Assembly (NCBI GenBank): GCA_964602485.1
Contig: CAZRQU010000007.1
Coordinates: 1-45,652, forward strand
DNA length: 45,652 nucleotides
Source of the DNA: WJLG01 sp964602485
Lineage (GTDB): Bacteria > Patescibacteriota > Patescibacteriia > Patescibacteriales > WJLG01
Direction: 5' to 3'
Each line of letters opens with the position of its first letter. Within the stretch, counting starts at the first letter, position 1. Below the pieces are notes generated by a model, which was not told the DNA's origin, made no database searches, and saw only the letters and a program-made list of their open reading frames with translations. A program made the translations under genes and the position numbers. This document shows positions 40,093-45,652 of this stretch, in pieces.

Positions 40093-40767
40093 ATGAAAAT
40101 AAATAAGAAAAATATAGTTGTAACAGGCGGGTCAAAAGGACTGGGGTTAGCTTTAGTTGAAGCTTTTGCAAAACGTGATAATAATGTAATAGCTATTGGT
40201 AGATCTAGTGGTAAAGGAAAGACTAAATTGAATAATGTATTAAAATTAAGAGCAGACGTTACAGAAGAAAAAGAAATTAAAAACGCCTTTAAAATAATCA
40301 TAAAAACATTTGGATCTGTTGATATATGGATTAACAATGCAGGCTTATGGATGCCTCATGCAAATATTGAAGATGTAAATCAAAAAAAGTTTCATCAACT
40401 GGTAGAAGTGAATTTATTTGGAACAGTACATGGTTCTAAATATGCGTTGATTCAGATGAAAAAACAAAAATTTGGGACCATTATTAATATATTATCATCG
40501 AGTGCATTGAAGGGGAATTCCGGATCATCAGCTTATTGTTCAAGTAAGCATGCAGCACTGGGCTTTACACAATGTTTACGTGAGGAGGCTAAGGTATTTG
40601 GTATTAATGTTGTATCTGTATATACAAGGGGTATAAAAACAGAATTATTTAACGAAAAAAAACCTAGTAGTTATGATGATTTCATGGAAAAAGCTTATGT
40701 TGCCGAAAAGATTTTAAAGAATTTAGAATCAAAAAAAATTATTGAAGAATTAAAGATTTTTAAATAA
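40093..40767 (+). CDS. short-chain dehydrogenase/reductase
   Basis: A 224-residue classical SDR. It has the nucleotide-binding VTGGSKGLGLAL (about 10-21), INNAG (about 80), catalytic Ser in ILSSSALKGNS, and the YCSSK Tyr/Lys pair (about 148-152). The Arg in the AIGRSSGKGK loop after strand 2 fits NADP(H) preference. It probably reduces or oxidises an alcohol/carbonyl in the pathway encoded around it. Confidence 0.92.
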   Translation: MKINKKNIVVTGGSKGLGLALVEAFAKRDNNVIAIGRSSGKGKTKLNNVLKLRADVTEEKEIKNAFKIIIKTFGSVDIWINNAGLWMPHANIEDVNQKKFHQLVEVNLFGTVHGSKYALIQMKKQKFGTIINILSSSALKGNSGSSAYCSSKHAALGFTQCLREEAKVFGINVVSVYTRGIKTELFNEKKPSSYDDFMEKAYVAEKILKNLESKKIIEELKIFK

Positions 40768-40774
40768 ATGTTAT

Positions 40775-41236
40775 ATGTATATTTTCCAGAAAGGGAGCTA
40801 TTCTCATTGGGATAATAATATATTAAAAAAAGGCAGAAAATTTTCGGTAAAAGAAAAAAGGGGAGGTGGTATTTTTTTATTAAATAAGAAATATATTAAA
40901 ATTGAAAAAAAGATTTTTATTTTGAATGGTCCTGTGAAAGATGGTGGAGGAATATATCTTAATAATTGTAATGATATAGAGATTAATAATTGTTTTTTTA
41001 TTTTTAATTTATCAAAATGGGGAGGAGGTGTGTATATTGAAAAGAGTTCGAACATTAGATTGAATGATAATGTTTTTTTATTTAATTTTGCCTTGCGTGA
41101 TGGTGGTGCTATCTCAATTAGTTATAGCAAGGATGTATGTTTGCTAAAAAATAAATATTTTTTTAATATCTCTTTACGTAGTAATTCCAAAATTGATATA
41201 TATAAAAGCACGAATATTGCAGTAAAAGACAAATAG
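40775..41236 (+). CDS. small parallel beta-helix protein
   Basis: A 153-residue protein. It is built of roughly 23-residue rungs, each with a glycine triplet or pair (GGGIFLLN, GGGIYLNN, GGGVYIEK, DGGAISIS) followed by NDIEINNC/SNIRLNDN-type strands. This is the pattern of right-handed parallel beta-helices (Beta_helix, pectate-lyase-like). It has only about five rungs, very short for an enzyme of this fold, and no signal peptide. Its place inside the cluster suggests a pathway-specific scaffold or remnant; catalytic residues are not identifiable. Confidence 0.7.
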   Translation: MYIFQKGSYSHWDNNILKKGRKFSVKEKRGGGIFLLNKKYIKIEKKIFILNGPVKDGGGIYLNNCNDIEINNCFFIFNLSKWGGGVYIEKSSNIRLNDNVFLFNFALRDGGAISISYSKDVCLLKNKYFFNISLRSNSKIDIYKSTNIAVKDK

Positions 41237-41253
41237 TTTAATTATTTAATAAT

Positions 41254-42327
41254 ATGAAAAATATGGAAAAAATAGACATAGAACCAGAAAAAAATAAAAA
41301 TATTTATGAAAAAGAAAAGTTTTCTCCAGAAGATGCAAAAATATACGTAGATAAAATGAAAAATGATTTTGAAGATCATTTTGATTCTGTTGGTTATAAA
41401 AAAGAAGATTCTGTGAATATAAGCTCTGGTGTCGATTCTACTGTAAGATTTATCGGTTCAGGAATTAGTGTATTAAAACCATATTTAATAGAGAAAAAAG
41501 TACCAAATCCTGGTGTTTATGTTGTGCAAGACTGTATTAGGACTAGAAATGCAAATAAGTTAACAGATGATAATTTTAATTCAAATTGGGGATCGTATTT
41601 TCCAAATTTAGGAGCAATTACTCCGCCTGAAAGAATCACCGATGGCTGTAATGAAACATTCGATTTTATTAAAAATAAACTCGGTGTTGTTAATAATAAT
41701 GTTTTAATTCGAATAAATTCAAGAGATGAAGAGTTATTAGAGGCTTGTAAAGATAGATATGGTTCAGAATGTTTAGAAATCGATCAACAAAATAAGGATT
41801 TTTATAATCATAAAGTAGGTATCGAAGGAATAAAAGGAAGAGCTTGTAATATAGCTTTGAGAAATCATAATGGAGAAGGATTTTCCGATATAGGGAATTT
41901 AATAATCTTAGAGGATGAAAATTCTGCCATTTGTTTAGAGATATCTATCGGAGTATCAACTACATTAAAGCAAATACATGGCTTAGATCATGTTCAGGAT
42001 TGTACTCCGGTTGCAGGATTAGAATCTGTTGATGAGAAATATAGAAGAAAATTTGAAGACGCGATAATGACAAGTGCAGTGTTGCACCAAGAAGGCCTAA
42101 GACCATTTGGGCAACATAATAGAAATAGAATATTAAAAAAATATGTTCAATCATTAAGTTATTTTAGAAAAAAGTGCGATATTAGCTTAGATGAGTTGCG
42201 TAAGTTAATTACAAAGTTTGAAGAGCGTGAGTTCCCAAATTTAACAGAAAGTAATTCGCAGATATTAATAGATTATATAAATGCTTACGAGAATAACATA
42301 GCTTATAAAAAAGATAAAAGTAAGTAG
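41254..42327 (+). CDS. alanyl-tRNA synthetase-like catalytic domain protein
   Basis: A 357-residue protein. By eye it aligns with the AlaRS core. STVRFIGSGISVLKPYL with VVQDCIRTRNANKL (about 60-105) matches the FTNAGM..FK..QKCIR region. NNVLIRINSRDEELLEAC matches the vtVyeeDdEA strand-helix. SDIGNLIILED matches the EIWN-vF strand, and EISIGVSTTLKQIHG (about 230) the motif-3 dTGmGLErl. TSAVLHQEGLRPFGQHNRNRIL matches the start of the AlaRS tRNA-recognition helices. The editing and C-Ala domains are absent, and this is under half of normal AlaRS length, so it is not the housekeeping enzyme. In motif 3 the GLER-type Arg is not obvious, so adenylation must be tested. Spacing 17 nt after the beta-helix gene. 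Confidence 0.7.
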   Translation: MKNMEKIDIEPEKNKNIYEKEKFSPEDAKIYVDKMKNDFEDHFDSVGYKKEDSVNISSGVDSTVRFIGSGISVLKPYLIEKKVPNPGVYVVQDCIRTRNANKLTDDNFNSNWGSYFPNLGAITPPERITDGCNETFDFIKNKLGVVNNNVLIRINSRDEELLEACKDRYGSECLEIDQQNKDFYNHKVGIEGIKGRACNIALRNHNGEGFSDIGNLIILEDENSAICLEISIGVSTTLKQIHGLDHVQDCTPVAGLESVDEKYRRKFEDAIMTSAVLHQEGLRPFGQHNRNRILKKYVQSLSYFRKKCDISLDELRKLITKFEEREFPNLTESNSQILIDYINAYENNIAYKKDKSK

Positions 42328-42352
42328 AGTTTTAATAAAATAAATAATCTTT

Positions 42353-43351
42353 ATGAGTGAGATAAAAAACATTATAAAACCTCCAAAGCTAAGCGATGGA
42401 AATAATATTAGAGTGATAGCTCCAGCTAGGAGTATGGGTATTATTTCTGACGAATTAAAACAAATTGCTATAAAAAGATTTGAAGAAAATGGTTTTAAAA
42501 TTTCGTTCGGTAAACATGTTGAGGAAATGGATGATTTCATTTCCTCTTCAGTTGAGTCAAGAATTAGTGATCTTCATGATGCATTTTCCGATAATGAAGT
42601 CGATGCAATTTTTACCGTTATTGGTGGCTATAATTCAAATCAATTGCTTAGAGAGGTTGATTATGATTTGATTGCAAATAATCCCAAAATTATTTGTGGT
42701 TTTTCAGATGTAACTATATTAGCTAATGCAATTAATGCAAAAACTGGTATGATAACTTATTTAGGTCCGCATTTTTCTAGTTGGAGTATGAAGTTGGGAT
42801 TCGAACATTCTTTAGAATATTTTAATAAATGTCTAAGGAATAATTCCTCATTTGAACTAGAACAATCAAATGAATGGAGTGATGATCCTTGGTATTTAGA
42901 GCAGAAAAAACGAGACTTTATTCCAAACGAAGGACATTGGGTAATCAATGAAGGACATGCGCTAGGAAGAATAGTGGGAGGACATGTTAGATGTTTAGCT
43001 GCTCTACAAGGCACAGAGTATTGGCCAAATTTGGATGATTCTATATTAATTTTAGAGGAAGATGAAGAAACTAATCCGCCAATATTTGATAGATTGGTTC
43101 AATCTTTAATACATCAACATGATTTTGCGGGTGTAAGGGGAATTGTCATCGGAAGATTTCAAAAAAATTCCAACATGACTAGAGAATTATTGCAAAAGAT
43201 AATAAAAACTAAAAAGGAATTAAATGATATCCCAGTTATTGCTAATGCCGACATCGGTCATACCACTCCACAAGTAACAATACCAATAGGGGGTAGCATG
43301 GAGCTAATGGCTGAAGACATTAACACAAAATTAAAAATAATTGAACATTAG
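42353..43351 (+). CDS. MccF-like S66 family serine peptidase
   Basis: A 332-residue protein with the S66 (LD-carboxypeptidase/MccF) layout: VIAPARSMGI, then GGYNSNQLLREVDYDLI, and the nucleophile elbow CGFSDVTIL (Ser about 118). LGRIVGGHVRCLAALQGTEYWP, ILEEDEE (Glu about 235) and ADIGHTTPQVTIPIGG (His about 304) follow. The WVINEGHALGRIVGGH..LAALQGTEYWP stretch and the HT-PQ-xxPIG end resemble MccF more than LdcA. MccF cleaves aminoacyl-adenylates of the microcin C type and so gives self-immunity. Beside two aaRS-like genes, a role in disarming or processing an aminoacyl-nucleotide product is plausible but inferred. Confidence 0.85.
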   Translation: MSEIKNIIKPPKLSDGNNIRVIAPARSMGIISDELKQIAIKRFEENGFKISFGKHVEEMDDFISSSVESRISDLHDAFSDNEVDAIFTVIGGYNSNQLLREVDYDLIANNPKIICGFSDVTILANAINAKTGMITYLGPHFSSWSMKLGFEHSLEYFNKCLRNNSSFELEQSNEWSDDPWYLEQKKRDFIPNEGHWVINEGHALGRIVGGHVRCLAALQGTEYWPNLDDSILILEEDEETNPPIFDRLVQSLIHQHDFAGVRGIVIGRFQKNSNMTRELLQKIIKTKKELNDIPVIANADIGHTTPQVTIPIGGSMELMAEDINTKLKIIEH

Positions 43352-43358
43352 CAAAAAT

Positions 43359-44477
43359 ATGATTTCAAAAAATTTAAGTGAGCTAATTAAAAAAATTGAT
43401 CTTGAGGTGAAAAATTCAGAGTATGATACTTTTAAAATGCCAAAATATGATCATAAAACACATTACATTGAATTAACAAGAAGTGGTTATTTTTATGCAT
43501 TAATTGCATTAAGGCAGGTATTAAAACTAACAGCTGATTATTTTTTTATTGAAAAAAGAGGATATAGAACTATTGATTTATATATGCTTACTCCAAGTAT
43601 ATCATCACCTGTGGGATTAGGGTCTAATTCCGAAGCTGTATCTTTGAAATTTGGGAATTTAGATTCATTCTTAGTTGATTCTTCACAATTCGGATTTGAA
43701 CCCGTATTATTAAATAATATAGATGAAGTGTACTGTTACCTTCCTTCAATTCGGGGAGAAGATCCAGACAAAAGACACCTAAATCAGTTTTTTAATTGTG
43801 AGGCCGAGATTAGAGGCGGCATGGATATATTAATACCCATGATTGAAGATTTTGTTAAAACTTTGGCGGAAGCTTTTTTGTTAATGCCTGAGACTATTAA
43901 AAAAATTAGCTTGGACCATAAAACAACAAATTCAATTTTAAACAAGATCGTTAAATTAGAATCATTCCCTGAAATATCTTTTGACGAAGCAGTTGATGCA
44001 TTAGTTGAGAGTGGTAATAAAGAGTTAGTAGAGTTTCACGAATCCGGAAGAGATTTATCTGCAAAGGGCGAACTAAAACTAAATGAAATTTTTAATTTTA
44101 ATTTACCTTTTTGGGTAAGAGATTATGATCGAGACAGAGTTCCATTTTATCAAAAACCTCAACCCGATAATCCAGAAAAGGTATTTAATGCTGATATGAT
44201 ATTTCCCCCTTTAATTAATGATTCTTTTGGTGGAGAAATAGTTGGTTGCGGGCAAAGACAAGATGACTATAATGAAATGTTGGAATCGCTTAAAAGACAA
44301 GGGGTCGATTCTAAACCATACGAATGGTATATCAATCTTAGAAAATTACCACAATATAAAACATCATCAGGATTTGGTTTAGGCGTAGAAAGATTTATAA
44401 CATGGGCGTTATGTCGCGATGATATTAAAAATGTTATTCCTTACCCAAGAATCAAAAACGTAGAAACATACCCTTAG
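43359..44477 (+). CDS. asparaginyl-tRNA synthetase-like protein without an anticodon-binding domain
   Basis: 372 residues from the ATG at 43359; an in-frame TTG at 43341 would overlap the upstream stop. It has the class IIb core of Asp/Asn/Lys synthetases. Motif 2 is LPSIRGEDPDKRHLNQFFNC and EAEI (about 130-155), and motif 3 is GFGLGVERFITWALC followed by VIPYPRI (about 337). The N-terminal OB-fold that binds the anticodon is missing, leaving only about 45 residues before the core. Such truncated paralogues include archaeal asparagine synthetase-related AS-AR. It probably activates an acidic amino acid or analogue as an adenylate and passes it to a non-tRNA acceptor; the exact reaction is unknown. 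Confidence 0.85.
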   Translation: MISKNLSELIKKIDLEVKNSEYDTFKMPKYDHKTHYIELTRSGYFYALIALRQVLKLTADYFFIEKRGYRTIDLYMLTPSISSPVGLGSNSEAVSLKFGNLDSFLVDSSQFGFEPVLLNNIDEVYCYLPSIRGEDPDKRHLNQFFNCEAEIRGGMDILIPMIEDFVKTLAEAFLLMPETIKKISLDHKTTNSILNKIVKLESFPEISFDEAVDALVESGNKELVEFHESGRDLSAKGELKLNEIFNFNLPFWVRDYDRDRVPFYQKPQPDNPEKVFNADMIFPPLINDSFGGEIVGCGQRQDDYNEMLESLKRQGVDSKPYEWYINLRKLPQYKTSSGFGLGVERFITWALCRDDIKNVIPYPRIKNVETYP

Positions 44478-44546
44478 ATAATTTTACAAGTTGATAATAG
44501 TAGACAAAAATATAATTATTAATAATTGTATTTTTGTTTTAATACA

Positions 44547-45443
44547 ATGAAAAATAATTTAATTGAATATAATGATAAAATAAGGATAAAAATAACAGAT
44601 AAGTGTAATCTTTCCTGTCCATTTTGTCATTATGAAGGAACTAGAACATCAAATGATATTGATTATAAAGAAGAAAAATTTAGATATTGGATGAAAGAAT
44701 TAAGAACAGTTTATAGCAAAGTGCATTTAACAGGGGGTGATCCTACAATGTATAGAAAATTGCCTGAGCTGTGTAAATACCTTAAAACCTTAGGTTATGA
44801 AATATTGTTGACAACAAATTTATTAATTATGGATGATAATTTTTTAAAATCTCTACCATATTTAAGTAAAATAAATATTTCCTTGCATTCATTTAATTCC
44901 GAGTACTTTAAGCAATTTATAAGAGCAAAAGATCAAGCAACTAAGTGTCTTGGCATCGTTAAGTCTAATATAATAAAATTAAAAAAGCTTGGCAAAAAAA
45001 TTAGTATAAATACTGTTATTTCAAAAGAAAGCAATCAAAATATTGATGAAATTATTGCTTTTTGTGAAGAAAATGATATTTTATTAAAATTAGTTCCTGA
45101 TTGGAGATTTGTTGAATATGCAAAAATGGAAATAAAAAATATTTTAAAGATTAATGGTTACAAGGAGTTTTGTAGAACTAAAAAAATTCCCGGATCAAAC
45201 TTCAGGGTGTTGTATAAAAAAAATACTTATTATATAGAATATAAAAATATTATTCCATATTATTTGGATTTTTGGTGTAATAGTTGTTTAAATAAGAAGA
45301 ATTGCATTGAAAGTTTTGCATATTTAAGACTTGAGGGAAATCCATTAAAATTTAAAATATGCATAGAAAGACCTGCAATAAATGATGCAGAATTTAAAAA
45401 AAATATTTGGCCAAAATTGAAGAAAATATATAAAAATATTTAA
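44547..45443 (+). CDS. MoaA-like radical SAM enzyme
   Basis: 298 residues from the ATG at 44547; the TTG at 44526 is rejected. The radical SAM cluster is TDKCNLSCPFC (C20, C24, C27), followed by VHLTGGDPTMYRKLPEL (the GGE-like SAM motif, here GGD) and TTNLL. The TIM-barrel half resembles MoaA. A C-terminal Cys group, FWCNSCLNKKNC with a later FKICIE, has the look of the auxiliary [4Fe-4S] site of MoaA and SPASM-type enzymes. The GTP-binding details of true MoaA cannot be confirmed, and no other molybdopterin genes are present. It therefore likely modifies a substrate specific to this cluster. It is separated from the AsnRS-like gene by 69 nt. Confidence 0.82.
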   Translation: MKNNLIEYNDKIRIKITDKCNLSCPFCHYEGTRTSNDIDYKEEKFRYWMKELRTVYSKVHLTGGDPTMYRKLPELCKYLKTLGYEILLTTNLLIMDDNFLKSLPYLSKINISLHSFNSEYFKQFIRAKDQATKCLGIVKSNIIKLKKLGKKISINTVISKESNQNIDEIIAFCEENDILLKLVPDWRFVEYAKMEIKNILKINGYKEFCRTKKIPGSNFRVLYKKNTYYIEYKNIIPYYLDFWCNSCLNKKNCIESFAYLRLEGNPLKFKICIERPAINDAEFKKNIWPKLKKIYKNI

Positions 45444-45455
45444 TAAGCTTGGAAA

Positions 45456-45623
45456 ATGTTAAATAAAATGGGTACCTTCCACAGAGATAACGGTATCTCT
45501 TTCCCAATACCAATACTAGATAGTGGCACGATAAAACATTTTCAAGAGTATACCAAGATAGCTGATATTGATTCTATGAATTTTTATGCTTTGGAAAAAT
45601 ATTTTTTGTTTTTATTCAAATAG
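45456..45623 (+). CDS. short ORF resembling the N-terminus of a PhyH-type dioxygenase, possibly broken
   Basis: 55 codons (MLNKMGTFHRDNGISFPIPI at the start), ending TAG at 45621-45623. The F-x-DNGI-x-FPIPIL pattern resembles the first strand of phytanoyl-CoA dioxygenase-like (PhyH) Fe(II)/2-oxoglutarate oxygenases, which are about 250-300 residues long. The stop falls where such proteins continue, and reading on gives only a few codons before TGA. It may be a truncated gene, or a frameshift or sequencing error at the window edge. The ORF starts 12 nt after the radical SAM stop. The assignment is weak. Confidence 0.35.
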   Translation: MLNKMGTFHRDNGISFPIPILDSGTIKHFQEYTKIADIDSMNFYALEKYFLFLFK

Positions 45624-45652
45624 TTGAATAATTCAAAAGTTTGTTCTTGAAT

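Noticed and set aside
1..45652. Alternative genetic code with TGA as glycine (known in some CPR lineages)
   Set aside because: Conserved genes such as radA, recG, mutM and dtd are full length under the standard code, and TGA occurs as the stop of real genes (for example 9375, 34944).

Overview
The window looks like a scaffold from a Patescibacteria/CPR-type bacterium. The evidence is indirect. There is a long operon of the streamlined type IV secretion (T4SS)-like ATPases and PrgI protein common in those genomes. It sits next to a giant Cys-rich surface protein and pseudopilins, among many lysine-rich or unrecognised proteins. No biosynthetic genes of central metabolism are visible. Genes run in long same-strand blocks with few Shine-Dalgarno sites, and many are preceded by an extended -10 (TGnTATAAT). 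I cannot place it below phylum level. TGA is used as an ordinary stop. A 100-N assembly gap lies at 20000-20099.

Region A (1-24971, + strand) is an envelope and secretion locus. A promoter leads into a membrane-anchored protein with calcium-binding-type repeats and a 2808-residue secreted Cys-rich multidomain protein. Next comes an isolated beta-propeller gene with its own promoter, strong RBS and terminator. A second promoter, with the same -10 and downstream sequence as the first, opens the T4SS-like block: small membrane protein, VirB6/TrbL-like channel protein, two Lys/Glu-rich paralogues, a four-helix-bundle protein, PrgI, TraC-like N-domain protein, VirB4 ATPase, a VirB8-like-topology protein and a DsbA-like thioredoxin. 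radA follows. The DsbA-like protein is a plausible source of the disulfides that the giant protein would need.

Region B (24972-38485) is a mixed housekeeping and small-gene region: recG, tRNA-Arg, tRNA-Ser(GCT), tRNA-Ser(TGA), tRNA-Trp, a YjbQ-family gene, two pseudopilins, an H1-like Lys/Ala-rich protein with a membrane tail, a DUF3179 protein, dtd, mutM, rpmG, a lipoprotein and an AI-2E-family permease. Several orphan small genes have textbook promoters, AGGAGG sites and terminators, unlike the operonic genes. Both tRNA-Ser genes are followed about 180 bp downstream by a copy of their own 3' end. Intergenic stretches carry families of short dispersed repeats.

Region C (about 38570-45652) begins just after tRNA-Trp and its terminator and is visibly much more AT-rich. 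It is one co-directional, tightly packed cluster: HD hydrolase, methyltransferase, short-chain dehydrogenase, small parallel beta-helix protein, AlaRS-like catalytic domain, MccF-like S66 peptidase, AsnRS-like catalytic domain without an anticodon-binding domain, MoaA-like radical SAM enzyme, and the start of what may be a PhyH-type oxygenase. Two stand-alone aminoacyl-adenylating folds beside an MccF-type hydrolase suggest an undescribed pathway that makes or attaches an activated amino acid. This is the best candidate for a new system in the window. The cluster runs off the right end.
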